Shown here: positions 41,384 through 53,980 of the stretch, one piece after another
Numbering within the stretch: position 1 is the stretch's first letter
How the letters are laid out: each line of letters begins with the position of its first letter
Assembly (NCBI RefSeq): GCF_033807715.1
Contig: NC_084596.1
Location: forward strand, 34,176,379-34,240,378
Direction of reading: 5' to 3'
Length of the DNA stretch: 64,000 bases
From: Cololabis saira
Lineage: Eukaryota; Chordata; Actinopteri; Beloniformes; Belonidae
Made by a program: the position numbers and the translations under genes
Notes under the pieces: model-generated
What the model was told of the DNA's origin: nothing
Seen by the model: the letters and a program-made list of their open reading frames with translations, nothing else
The model's database searches: none

Positions 41384-44300
41384 TTACTTGTGTTCTTTGG
41401 TCGGGGCAAAATACAGCTCCATGGGCTTGTTGACCTTCCAGTACTTTTCACTGACCAGCTCCAGGGAGAAGGACCCGTTCAGGACCTGGGAACAAAGGTC
41501 AGCAGCTTCAGCATCGCCTAACGGCTCAAAATAGGGCAGCTAGAATTACTCTTAACTGTTCTTATAGATCTAGTGTTGACCGAATGCATTCTTGTCTCAG
41601 TTGGCTGAAGGTGAATCATAGGTTATCTACCAGTTTATTATTTATTCAAAACATTATTCATAGCAGGCATCCCACTGCCTTCTAAAATCAGATTAGTTAT
41701 AGTGCAGATGTTCATCATTACAGTACCAGAGCTTCAACTCAGCGTCAACTTACATTACCAAGACCAAGAACTAATTCAATGAAAAACACTGTTGTATATA
41801 GAGCAATTTCATCATGAAACACTCTTCCTTTAAATATTAGGAGCATTCCAAACAAGAAATCATTCAAAAAACATGTTAAGTCATCTTTTAGATTGGAGAG
41901 TTAGTGTTATGTTATCATTTTGGGAACTGTGATTTATTCTTTTCCTTTTCCCCTTTTCTTAATTGCAATTGGATCTGTGTATGTTTTGTAACTGGAAGTG
42001 TATGTTATTGTGTATTGTTGTTTATATTGTACTTTTTAAATAGGACCCCAGGAAGACTAGCCTGGTGGTAAACATAAACATAAACATAAACATCTGACCC
42101 AGCATCAAACACAATTAACCTCAACAGCATCTGCGGTGATTACGTGCCTAATTAATTTATGGGAGCTTCTGCTATTATAGAAAAAATATATATCAAGTTA
42201 AGATGTATTAAAATGTATCAAATGTAGCTCATTAAAGACTGTTATTCTACTAAATCTGAAGGGAAGTTCCCCGATTTTGCCCTTCAGAAGAATAATAGCA
42301 TCTCTGCAGACCCCTACCACCCGGGACACAGTCTGTTTGAACTCCTCCTCTCTGGACGGCGCTACAGAGCACTGGACGCCAAAACCTCCAGACTCAGAGA
42401 CAGTTTCTTCCCCCAAGCTGTTGCTCTGATCAACTCTCATCACTCATAGTAATCAATCACTGTGCAATAATAATAATAATAATAACCACAATCATATGCT
42501 GTAACAATGCACCTTTCAATAACCATGTCTACCTCATACTGCTGCACATTTCCCTTTTTTTTTCTTTTTTAAAAAAAAAAAAAAAATTGTATATATGTTA
42601 AGAGCTGTCATTTGCCTATTGCCTATTTACTGTAGAGTGAGCAAAAAACAGTCAAATTCCATGTCTTGTTTGACCTGACTCGACCAAATAAACATGATTC
42701 TGATTCTAAAACAGTTGGCTGGTGTTTACTTTGTCCACCCGCCAATTCCCTTATTTTCTAGTAAAAAGGATGTTTTTTCCCCTGACTGCTGCAAAATACA
42801 GCTCAGTGGTGAAACCGGTGGACCAAATAATAGTCCAGAAAACGATATTCCCACCGTCCAAATGTTCTCTCGGTCATCTAAAAATTCATATTTACATTAA
42901 GAGACTACTGTATAAAGTTATTAAATTGTAAGTGGTCATTTTTATTTCTGCATATTTATCAGAACAACAGATGCACAAGCACTTTCCTTTTTGTTTATAA
43001 CTTCTGAGATCAAATTCTGACAAGTTATTGTCACTAAGGTATCCATTTGTCTCCAGGACTGTGCGAGCAGGGGATGCCGTTCTCTGTGCACGTGTACTCA
43101 CAGTGAACTGGTTGGCAGCGGTTGGTATGTAGATGGTGTACTGTTTCTCTGACGCTGCTTCCACGTTAACAGGACTGGCCTCGGCGTTTCTTCTCAGCTC
43201 CTCCAGAGCCAGTCGGACAGCCAGGTATTTTGAGAGGTGATCCACTGTAGCGTTTCCAGATGTTTTAATATAGCGGGGAACAAACTCCACGCTGCAATGA
43301 CGGTCGAGAGGAGAAAATACACAGAAATTAAAATGCGTGCTTATCAGATGTTCGTGCACCAACTGCAGCAGCTCAGTTTCGAGACAGCTGCGGTTTTTAT
43401 GACCCCAGCTGTCCAAGCTGTGGTCGACTTTACCTATTCACGATCCACTGTACGTGCACAAGTCAATGATATCCAGCACAAGCGCTGCCAGAGCTGAAGC
43501 GAGGAGTCTGCACATACTTGGGCTGTGACCTGCAGAGCATCGCCACTAGCCTGTGAGGAGCAGGCCGGCGGGTCATCGTCGCAGCTCGGGCAGCGCTGAA
43601 TTCATGTCAGCGATATTTGAAATGAGGATGTTTTGGACAGATTTGATCAGAATTAGGGCTGCAGCTATCGAATATTTTAGTAATCGAGTACCGTATTCTA
43701 CTGAAAATTCCATCGATTAATCGAGTAATCGGATAAAACATAATTTTGTTTAGTTAAAGAGTAATTATAAATATACATAAGATGTTAGATGTTAATTGAC
43801 ATCATTAAGACTAAATTATATAATACAGTAGGTTCATGGCTGTGCATTTAAAAACCCTGAACTTACACCAGTTGACCAAATTCACTGCCTTCACTCAAAA
43901 AACTAAGGATCTTACCAAGAAATGCTCTTATTTCTAACCTAAAAATGCCATTACACCTGATAACACACATAACTTAAAAGGTTAGGTGTTTTTCCCACAT
44001 GTTTCAATTGAACTTTCATTTGTGTCAAGCTAATTTTAAGTTCTAGTTAAGTTTTAAGTTAAAGTATAAGATTTTTAGTTTTGGCAGTGTTCAAAATACA
44101 ATTATGAGACCTGCTGTATTGGAGCACATTAGGCACCAGCGCTACTTGTTTTATCCATGAATGACTACAGAGCTAAAATTGAAAACTACCCAGTTAGCTT
44201 TATTACGTTTTTATTTTTCTGACATTTTCTGCCTTTTCTTTTAGTTAAAACTGTAGCGGGAACAGATGTTTAGAGGAACCTGTGTATGTACCGGGTTAGA

Positions 44301-47125
44301 GGGGGAACATATAGGAGAACGGACCAGAAGAATATAGCGTGGATTGAAAATAAAAGTTAAGCACTGAGCTACATGTGTCTCCATCTGGGCCATTGCAGAC
44401 TGCCTGAGCATGAAATGTTACAAAAATCAAACCGCCTCTTTCTTCTTCCTTTACGTGCGCGGCGTCAGCGCGCTGTGCCGCATTAAATGTAGTCCGGGTG
44501 AAATACCTGCTTTGAGCTGCAAAATTAAACGATTCCTCGAGGCAGAGAAAATTCCTCGACCATTTTTTGTAATCGAATTATTCGAGGAATCTTTTAAGGC
44601 CTAATCAGAATGAATATAAAGTGCTCTGTAGAAGGGGGAGAGCACTCTTCAGAACTACTTTTGAAGCTCCACCCATTGGTCATCCAGGACTCCCTACAGT
44701 CTATGGTTACAACATAGCACACGGTGCAACTACCTGTTGTGACCGTCGTCCTTCTCCATCAGGGTGGGATGTGGCCGAAACACCAGTTCGATTTCACTGG
44801 CACCTCCATCAATCACAGAGTCCCCGCCCCCGTTCTCAGCAGCATTGTCCATGTCCAAACCACTGTCGTCGCTCATCTTGGTGCGTTTGATGCTCGGGCC
44901 CGCCTCCTGGGAAACACATCAGAGGATGATTTTTACATGATGCATGTGTGTACAATGTGTGTGTGATTTGCTCCGCACCACGACCTACCTGGTTACTGTG
45001 GACGGAGGCGTTGCTACAGTGGGAGGAGTCGCCGTTATCTTCAGCTCCACTGCCATTCTCCACCGTGTGTCTCTTGCCACGCTGCAGTCTGAGAGAGCAA
45101 ACAGAAGGTGATTCCTCCTCCAACGGAGGTTGATCTGTTATGATCGTGCATCTGTACTCACCTGGTCATCGCCTGTATCTTCAGCCCCTCCTCTATGCTG
45201 TGGGACAGCGCTTGCTGATTGTTGTGTTTGCTTATTCGGGCCAAGACTCTCTCCTGGTGGGCCTCATACTCGTCACGGCTGGGATAAATCTTACCTGAAA
45301 GGGTGTAATAAGTGCATAAGTCTCAGGTGCAACATGCACACATTCTCTGCAGCTCCCAAGTCAAATGGGAATAAATACCATCACTCTGGGCAGTAGTTTA
45401 CTACTCCTCTTGGCCTGACTGTGTAAAATGATGCTTCCACTCAGACACTAGGTCAGTGACATTTCCATAAAAACTTTTAAAAGGTGTTATTTCAACTCTC
45501 ACTAAAGAGAGTTAAAACACAAGTTTTTCTACCTAGTTGCTCGGGTACAAGTACGTATGTTAAGTCCATTTATAACGAGTAATTCAGAAACAATGAGCCA
45601 TGGAAGTGTCTGCTGAGCAGTTTCACTCACATTCCTAGGGTTTCTAGGAACAGCAGCAATCATTTTCAGGGAAAATGTGTGAGTAGAGTGAGAGCAGAGA
45701 ATGAATGATTATCTATACTGCTTAGATCTCATGAGCAGAGAGATAAAAACAACACATGACACCATCAACAGGACACTGTTTACTTACTAATTAGAGCGTC
45801 AAAATTCGGGTCTGGACGCAGTGACCTCTTTGACACGAGCTTCTTACGACAGGTGGGACACTCTTTGTTACTGGAAGACAGGAGGGAGGAACAAACATGG
45901 CAGTCACCCGTAAAAGCAGAAGGTCGGTGGTGTCAGAGCAAGATACTGGAGGCCATGAAGCCCAGATGTGCTGACCAGGACGAGTTCATGCATCTCAGAG
46001 TAAATGTACTGCATGCCTACGAATTATATGGCTCGCTTTTTGTAAAAGAATAAATGGAAACAAATGTTAATAATCTAGGTAAGGTATTTAAGAAAAAAAA
46101 AGTAGGAAGCTTTCTTAACATTCTTTGAAGTCTGGGCTAAAATGATCCTTATGCAGAGTTTTGAACGTTTTCTTGTTCCCTTTAGTCCACACAAGACATG
46201 AGGCACTTTCTTCTCAATCTAGTTTAAACTCATGCGATGGAGAAAGTAGAAGTTAAGTTACCGTTTCATCCGCATCACACACTCGGCTGGTGTCACAGCA
46301 CTGGACTAACGTAAACCTAAACACAGCTCGAGGGCTGGGAAGCTATTTTATGGCTTCTTGTTTACGTGAAAACTCACCCGGATCTTAACGCGGTGATGAT
46401 ACAATCAGCACAGAAGCGGTGCAGACATTCTTTGGTCGTCATCGTGTTCTTCAACATATCCAGACAAATGGGACACATGAGCTCGCTGTGCAAGGATCTG
46501 GGGGACACTGCTATCTCCAAGCCATCCGTTATTGCCTCCTGTGACAGATCCAGATGTAGGTTATTGTAAACAAATGTATCCATGTGCTATGGTATGCAAA
46601 CAAAAGAGTGCCTTTTGCAGGCCTAGAGCATTTACAACATCAAAACAGCAGCCGTTTTGCATATAACAAATATCTGGCAGAGGAGGGGTTAAAAAAAACA
46701 ACAAAAGGTGCATTTTCAGTTAAGCCTACTGCTGTTTGTTGATTGTAATGAGGTTTATTGAGGCCAAAAAGAAAACAAATGACCATAATTACATACCTCC
46801 ACCTTGGCTCTTGCCTTGGTGGAGAAATTACAACAAGAACTATGAGGGGCAGCAGGTGACGGCTCATATACTCTTGGTATCACACACAAATCACCCCTTT
46901 TTATATTTTGTCAAATGGCATAATATCATTTTTGGTGAAGAAAAATCAATTGAGGCCTAAAAAGGAATTGAAAGTGAAAGTGCAAACAAATCCATCACAA
47001 AAGCAATGAAAGTGATTGAGGTGAAGGACGTGGCTCACCTGTGGTGTTCGCTGTAGTTCATACAGACTCAGCTCCCAGGTCTTACTGAGGGGCTGAACCC
47101 CGTTGGTCTGAACTGTCTGAGTCAT
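41384..47125 (-). CDS. rnf2: rnf2 (RING1B): E3 ubiquitin ligase of Polycomb repressive complex 1, complete coding region
   Basis: Coding exons in transcript order: 47125-47039 (ATG), 46538-46378, 45870-45788, 45294-45162, 45088-44989, 44906-44734, 43291-43102 and 41485-41384 (TAA). All are in phase: 1029 nt, 342 aa against 336 in mammals. The C3HC4 RING finger is complete, with Cys51, Cys54, Cys67, His69, Cys72, Cys75, Cys87 and Cys90. The C-terminal RAWUL (ubiquitin-like) domain spans roughly residues 235-340 ([20 protein letters not shown] to FAPTKEHK). The N-terminus [20 protein letters not shown] and the [16 protein letters not shown] linker separate it from paralogue ring1. Family knowledge: it mono-ubiquitylates histone H2A (Lys119) with a PCGF partner. 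Relative to the mammalian protein, about five extra residues (SVEFVP) precede RYIKTSGN at the exon 6/7 junction. Confidence 0.96.
41525..42090 (+). mobile_element. LINE 3' end with (AAACAT)n tail
   Basis: The + strand frame [20 protein letters not shown], then [20 protein letters not shown] and a segment ending in [15 protein letters not shown], is the C-terminal tail of a LINE reverse transcriptase; it has two stops. It ends in AAACATAAACATAAACAT. It begins within about 40 bp of rnf2 exon 8, in opposite orientation. Confidence 0.7.
42290..42712 (+). mobile_element. LINE 3' end with GATTCT tail
   Basis: The frame [20 protein letters not shown] followed by AVALINSH is the end of ORF2 of a common fish LINE. 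The 3' tail is AATAAACATGATTCTGATTC. A (AAT)n run and an A-rich stretch lie between. Confidence 0.65.
43654..44603. mobile_element. Non-autonomous hAT-type transposon, 950 bp, in rnf2 intron 6
   Basis: Starts TAGGGCTGCAGCTATCGAAT and ends ATCTTTTAAGGCCTA, with a perfect 8-bp target-site duplication ATCAGAAT (43646-43653 and 44604-44611). The ends carry repeated TAATCGA/TCGAGGAAT motifs in both orientations. Its ends resemble those of the 2273-2950 element (TAGGGCTG...GGCCTA). No transposase frame is intact. Confidence 0.8.
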
Positions 47126-49130
47126 GACTGCAACACTGGAAGAGAGAGTCCAAAAACACAAGAGAAACATTCACGGTGAAAATCTGAGCTTTTTGGTTGC
47201 AAATTAATGATGATGATATGTATTTTCCCACCATGAAACTCACTTTGTAACTCCTGTGTAAAATGGTACATTAATAGTATTTATAGTACAACTTGCTCAT
47301 GTATTGTTTAAATCTCGTTAATGACCTGAAGCACTTATACACCACAACCCAGTCAGTCAGTTCTTTCCTAGACTCCACTTTTTTCCCCTCTATATTGACA
47401 TGAAGATGAATGCATCATGGGAAACGTGGGGTTCAGGGTCTGACCCTATGGCACTTCGAGATGTCAACTGTTGCAATAAGGTTTCAAACAGTGGAGCCAG
47501 CACTAATCTGGCCAGAATCGACACACAAGTCGTGTTTCCACGACTGCAAAAGAAAAGTGAAAATCTGAATTTGCAGTAAAAGGTGGCGCTGCAGGAGGAC
47601 AGCGTTTTTGTTTTCATGGGCGTAACTCTCCTACTTCTCTCTCCGCATCTCATCCTGCGAGACCCATCCTCAAAACAGTGAAAAAGAAGATCTCAACTTT
47701 GAAAAAGATGGACAGAAACCTCTTTAGTCTTTGACAAATGACTGCTATTGCTGCCGTTGTGAAAGTAAAACAGAAGAAGCAGCGGATGATCATTAAAATG
47801 GTTACTCAGAGGCAAAGCCCTTGTGTAATGCAGTAATGACTAATGATTAGGTAGCGTTATAGCACAAATACACCATATTAATGAGGCCAAAAACAGCTGG
47901 ACACTAGATTTTGATGGCTTTAGATTGACCGACTATATCATTTCCTGTGCTGCCAGAGATGTGGAAATGTGCAAAACGTATTTCCATTACACTTTTGTGT
48001 TACACTGGATTATCTACATGCCTAAAAAACTGACTGGTGAAAGCGTAAAAAGGTTTGTGTGATATTTGGGAGTTTTTCTTTTGAGTAGGAGGCATTACAG
48101 GTTTTTCTTTGTGATATTTAGGTTCCGCACAAATCTTGGGGTAATGGAAACGCGAGACACGATTGGTGGTTTCCTCCCATTAAAGAAAGTGACAACGGTC
48201 CGGAATAACTTGAAACTGACAAAAATGATAAGCAATAATAATCAACACAAAATCAAGTAAGGCGTTGCTGTTGAATTGTGGCTCCACAAGATAATTTAAA
48301 AACAAATACTGAACAGCACTCATGATGGACCTTCAACTAAAGTCTTGAGACCTCATTGTACCTGCAGAGATTCAAGACCCCCGGTACCAGATGCAGCAAA
48401 GCAGCTCCACAACAGAACCGAGGCTCCCAGCTGCAGCTGCAGTCTTCTTGTCATTAAGCTGACGGGACTTCCTGGGAATCCCAGTCTCGCTTTTTTATGA
48501 TTGGCTTTCAACAGGAAAGTCCTCCAGTTTGGCTCAAGCAGCAACTGATGGTGCGATCAGACCTCGGAGTTCACCTTGAACCTCTTTGGAAGTCGTTCTG
48601 AGCTCCTGAATAACCGTTTCTATCCTCTGTCCTTTCAAACTATCAGTAATCTTCCTTCAGGGAGGTTGGCTCCAGCCCCATGGACCATAAACCTCTGAAT
48701 TAAATGTCCAACTGTAGTCACAGGAACAGGAAGATGGAGATGGTCTTCGAGTTTTCACCTTCAACATGGTTGTCTAGAGGTTTCTTTCCGATCTCCCCAG
48801 TCAGCTCCCTCCTTCGTGTTCAACAAAGATCTGTGCTGCTCAGAGCCAGAGACATTTTTTACGACAACTCTTCTTGTTTTCCAACAGCAAAGGTTCGTTA
48901 GAGGGTTTGAAATCATGGATTCAAGCAGAGGCAGGGAGACGGCAGCCTGTGTCTCCTCACACAGCCCTGTTCTATAAATAGATCAGACGCCAGCACTTCT
49001 GATTGATGGGTGGAGCTCATAGAGCACAATTAATGTGTTTTTGTGTTTCATATAATAACCATCCTCCAGAAAAGCTTAACTATGTCTGTCCATGTCCATG
49101 AGCCGCTCCATGACCATGAGTTAGCTCCAG
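47126..49130. other. rnf2 intron 1, proximal part; nothing certain
   Basis: No exon is recognised. The stretch 48560-48900 looks like the antisense of a decayed coding repeat, but I could not name it. Confidence 0.35.
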
Positions 49131-49135
49131 TGTTG

Positions 49136-49582
49136 TGACGTTAGTGTTCCTTCCAGTCAGGCAGACATGCTTAGCCGACTACAACGGGTCTAATCCCTGC
49201 TTGCGGCGAGCCAAGTGGCCGCAGGTCCTAGCGGAGCTCTCCTTATGTTATGCTCGTTTCAGCTCTGGCACGGCTCCATTTGGATATGCTTTCAGTAGCA
49301 ACACCTCAAATGAGGACTTTTGGACAGATTTGATAAGAATAAATATGCCAATAATCTCCATTTCCATCACAGGTTAGCATAAACTAAGCCAGCCAAGTTA
49401 AAATGGCTAACTATTGTCTAATTGCCATATGAGCTCGGTCCAGTCCTGGACGGCTTCCCAGACCTCTTCTTTCCACCCATTTGCAATATGGCGCTATAGA
49501 GTACGAGGAAAAGGAGACTTCAAAAGTGCTCTTTGTATGACGTCACAGGGAGTTGTCCAGCTCTTCTTATACAGTCTATGGT
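49136..49582. repeat. Interspersed repeat ending TATACAGTCTATGG, copy related to 43620-44706
   Basis: Shares AATGAGGACTTTTGGACAGA and TTGATAAGAAT, plus the end ACAGTCTATGG, with sequence on both sides of the hAT insertion at 43654-44603. The inverse CCATAGACTGTATAA is a familiar fish repeat terminus. Confidence 0.5.
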
Positions 49583-49728
49583 ATACTCAAATGATAAATG
49601 TAACAGAGATCAACATAAACCAGATACATCTGTTAGTGTAAAACAACAGGTTAAAAACAGATACCCTACAATGTCATCGCATCTAGAGATTTAGTCAGGC
49701 TTTCTTCAACATTTAATTGCCTTCTTTC

Positions 49729-50569
49729 TAGGAATGGGTGATATTTTACCGTTCACGATATACCGTCAAAAAAATTCCCTACGGTAAGAATTTGTCATCT
49801 CGCGGTAAAAACGATAAATTCCTGTTGATGAAGTTTTTGTGTAACAAACATGGCGGAAGGAGCTCGTTGTTAAACGAGGCTCCAGCTCCGTTATGTGGAA
49901 CTGGTTTGGATTTAAAAAGAGAGACGAGGAGCAAACATCATCTATTATGTGCAGAGTCTGCAAAAACAGAAGGAAGTGGTTGTTACATTTTGATTTAACG
50001 TTTGACTATTACGAAAAAAATTGCAATAGTATCTAATTTGTGGCATGTTCCAACCACAGGTTAATTTGCACATTTTATTTATATTAGAAGAGGTCATCAC
50101 TGATAGGGTTTTATTTTCAGTGAACTTTTATTTATTTGTCCTGTTTCTTTATTTATCAGGTTGTATTTTTTTCTACTTTGTGATTTTATAAGCTAAGAAA
50201 ACTTGAAGGACAAGGTACTTTTGCTTATTTTGCTTACGTTATCCCACTGTTTAAGCCATACAGTTTGAATAAATGTTGAATCTGTTCTTACATTTCAAAT
50301 TTGTTTCATTTGAGTCATTACAGTTTTGCAGTACAGGTGTACTAATTTAATTGGTTTTTATCAATTCAATTTAATTGGTGTAGTTAAGCAGCATTTAGTA
50401 TTCTTTTAGAGCAATGATTTGGGGGCTCCAAAGACTGAATGCGGTGATAGATTTATAGTTAAAAAGGTGGAGTTGAATTGGTATATTTTCTATCGTCATT
50501 TTTATCGTTATCGGGATAAATGCCAGAAATTATCACGATACATTTTTTAGTCCATACCGCCCATCCCTA
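49729..50569 (+). mobile_element. hAT transposon remnant with BED-type zinc-finger fragment, 841 bp
   Basis: Left end TAGGAATGGGTGATATTT; the right end is the inverse of TAGGGATGGGCGGTATGGAC. A perfect 8-bp target-site duplication CTTCTTTC flanks it (49721-49728 and 50570-50577). From ATG at 49893 the frame MWNWFGFKKRDEEQTSSIMC followed by RVCKNRRKWLLHF is the start of a BED zinc finger as found at the N-terminus of hAT transposases. The rest of the transposase is deleted. Confidence 0.85.
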
Positions 50570-51493
50570 CTTCTTTCTAGGAAAAACACTGGAGAGAGAT
50601 GAAGACAGAGCTCAAGACATGAGGCCTGAGAAGAGGGAGAGGCAGTACAAGTCACCAGCCGGAGGAGTGAAGGAGAAGGAGGTAACAGGCAGACAGTTAC
50701 ACCAGATTATCATAGCTCCAAGTGTTAGGCCCCACAAACACGAGAATAAATATTGTCAAATCTGTTGTTTATCCACACACATGACCAGGGTTTTAACAGT
50801 CCTAAAAGCAAAAACAAAAAAGCCAAAACAGGTTGATGAGTTAAAAATAAATAACTCATAATGCCACCTTTGTGTTTTCAAAAGAAAACAAACCAAAATG
50901 CAACTTTTATGAAAACTGTTTCATAGTTCTGCCAGTAATCCAGCCTTAGCAGGGGCTAGATGCGAATACAACAACAATGGGGGATTAAAGGCTTGTAATT
51001 GTGCTGCAGAAGCTACTGAGCCAATTAATTCAGCTACAGAAAAATATATGCAACATAGATCCACCAGTGAATTAATCTTGTGTTCAGCGGCTGCACACAG
51101 ATGCACATGCTCCATGCCGCTTTCTCCATTTTGGTGTATTTACATAGCAGCCAAGATATAGCACCTTATAATATCAAATCAATTCAACTAATGACGATTC
51201 AATAGTCACCAATATAAAGGACTCAGATTCGGTTCCGTAGCAGGCACATCATATCAAGCCATAAGAAACTAAAATATCTCACCATTTTATTTCTGCTTTC
51301 AACTAGACAGTTACATGACAAAAGATCTGTTCCTTTAATAAAAACTAGACAACAATATTTTAATTTATATCTACAGTACTGGATTGTTCATCATTAAATC
51401 ATTCTCTAATACACCCCCATTCAAACCTGGCACATATATTTTATGTTTTCATAGGCTCAACGTAAATAAAACAAGCAGTACTGTAGGTGTTAT

Positions 51494-52112
51494 ACACACT
51501 AGGGCTGGGCAATTAATTGATTTCATCAAGTTGTGCGAATGTATAGATTGTGGTAATGTTTGAAAAAATTTAAATCAGTTTTTATTTCAATCTGCATAAT
51601 TATAACATGGCACAGCCACTACTTCTAGCAGCTTCTGTGGATCTGTTTCATCTCCCTTCACAGTTCTCTTCAGGTGCAGACAAATCCACACCTGGAAGTG
51701 ACTTGTGTTCACGGCCGCCAGTGTCGGCCAATCACTGTCTAGGACAGCAGCACAATTTTCCTGCCAAGAAGACCTGATACAAAGACATACAGATATAGGA
51801 GGTGTTTCACATCACTAAAATAGCGCTCATTAACAGTCAAAAAGCCTTAATACAACCAACCCCAAGGATTATATTGCTTATTATTATAATTTATTGCTCA
51901 TTTATATGATTATTATTCATTTTGAGTAAATTAAACTTTAATGACTTGACTATTACAAGGAATTCCATCCATGTATGCATTTTTAAAAAGGAAAAATAAA
52001 TTTAAAATCGAAACTCCTATGTGGTGTTAAAAAAAGAATTACCGGTATACTAATTACCAATAAAATATCAGATTTTATTTTAAGGGGGTATTGCCCAGCC
52101 TTGCTGTACCCA
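51494..52112. mobile_element. Probable hAT-type MITE (TAGGGCTGGGCAAT ends)
   Basis: Left TAGGGCTGGGCAATTAATTG; near the right, GGTATTGCCCAGCCTTG is its inverse. The ends match the type of the other TAGGGCTG elements in the window, but I could not find a clean target-site duplication. Confidence 0.5.
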
Positions 52113-52825
52113 ATATGTTGTAGTAAATTCAATATCAGAGGCTGCAGCAGCTGCGTCTCCATGTGCTGGTGACAGAAACAGAAAGTGGGGGGTGGAAGCA
52201 ATTAACCACGTCGCGTTGTTTAGGACAAATTTCCATATGTTTCCAATGAGGGAAAAATTTAAATTTAAATCAATAATAGATACAAACTTTAAACTTTCTT
52301 TAATATCGATATACTTAATTTAATTCATGTGTATCAATATCTACCTGTGCCAATAAACAAAACACAGATTGCTCTAACAAATTAATTATATTATATAAAA
52401 AAGGTTCACTACTGTAGATCAATTTGTTGTTTTTTTTTTTAGATATGTACATTTATTAATAAATGTAGATATATAGATGTATATTATATGTTTTTTTAAT
52501 TACCATACAGTACAAACAACAACCAAAGACAACATCGAGTTACAATGATATGTATCTAGGTTTGTGCGTGTGTGTAAATAATATAATGAAAGTAAATAAA
52601 TAAATCAAGAATATTAATTTGAACAATAAATAAATATATAATTCTCGTGCTATATTATATCACACTACATGATAAATATCTATTTATTATGTAGTGTGAT
52701 ATAATATAGCACGATATAATATAAAGTAATATATGTAATACTATAATAGCATATAATAATATCTTAAAATAACATAATAATTTTTAGAATATTATAACAT
52801 ATAACAAAATGATATCACCATACTA

Positions 52826-53208
52826 CAGGACTGTCTAAGAAAATTAGAATATTGTGATCAAGTTCTTTATTTTCTGTAATGCAATTAAAAAAACAAAAAT
52901 GTCATACATTCTGGATTCATTACAAACATTACATTACATTACAAATCAACTGAAATATTGCAAGCCTTTTATTATTTTAATATTGCTGATTATGGCTTAC
53001 AGTTTAAGATTAAGATTCCCAGAATATTCTAATTTTTTGAGATAGGATATTTGAGTTTTCTTAATCTGTAAGCCATGATCAGCAATATTAAAATAATAAA
53101 AGGCTTGCAATATTTCAGTTGATTTGTAATGAATCCAGAATGTATGATATTTTTGTTTTTGTAATTGCATTACAGAAAATCACAATATTCTTTTCTGAGA
53201 CAGTCCTG
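52826..53208. mobile_element. Palindromic fold-back MITE, copy 2 (complete)
   Basis: Starts CAGGACTGTCTAAGAAAATT, ends inverse TTTTCTGAGACAGTCCTG, and TA flanks both sides (52824-52825 and 53209-53210). The two arms are near-perfect inverse complements and share most of their sequence with 19409-19750. TA target and fold-back structure suggest movement by a Tc1/mariner-type transposase. Confidence 0.8.
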
Positions 53209-53855
53209 TATAATATATAACAATATAATAATACTATAATATAACATCCCATGAGATCTCATAACATAATAATACACTATAAAACAATATATCTCAATAA
53301 TGCCAAGAAAAATTATTAGAGTTAGAATTGGTAATATATCTATTGCAATGACTGAAGATGGGTCCACTACTGTAGACCTATCGTTTGTGAGGAATTCAAC
53401 CCCACGACAGCTTCACTATCAATCCAGAAGTGAATAAAGAGATATTAACCGTGTGTTGTGACCAGCAGGTAGATAAACATGGTGTATCAGCTGCAGTCAC
53501 GGATCCAGCTCCAGGGCCAGGGCTAACGGCTACTGGGCTATTCCCCTCACTCAGAAACACTAAATACAACACCCGAAACCCCAGCTGGACACAGGGAACA
53601 AACCCAGTCACGTAGGTTTAAAACACCAACACACACGAGCTAACATGTGCAGCATAGCACCGTAGAGGTGAATGTGATCCGTCGCTGTAACAAAACAACA
53701 GATAATGAGCGACTGCAGCAGTCCCGAGCCGAGCTACGAGCCTGGCCATCCTCACGCTTTACATTTCAGCAAACAAATGACATCTACACACAAATCTGAG
53801 GCTCCAAAGTGAATCCCGTGTTGTGCGTATGAAATACTATTGTTTGTGTACTTAC

Positions 53856-53935
53856 ATTTTCCGTTGAGAGTGCGGGCCGACCGAGACAGCGCGTTCCAGC
53901 GACAGTAATGTGGCTAACGCAAGAGGCGCGGTGCA
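53856..53935 (-). promoter_or_regulatory. Probable noncoding first exon and promoter of rnf2
   Basis: The rnf2 start-codon exon is preceded by an acceptor (CTCTCTCTTCCAG before TGTTGCAGTC and the ATG), so a 5' untranslated exon must lie upstream. The GC-rich stretch ending GTTGAGAG-type sequence at 53856 is followed on the - strand by the consensus donor GTAAGT (53855-53850). Just upstream, CATTTCCCAGGGTGCA resembles a ZNF143-type promoter motif. The upper boundary is a guess. This would make intron 1 about 6.7 kb. Confidence 0.45.
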
Positions 53936-53980
53936 CCCTGGGAAATGGAGTCTTTATGTTGGAGGGTCCGGGGGGCCCGA

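Noticed and set aside
41525..42090. Extra exon of rnf2 or a neighbouring gene
   Set aside because: The frame is on the opposite strand, has stops and reads as a LINE reverse-transcriptase tail.
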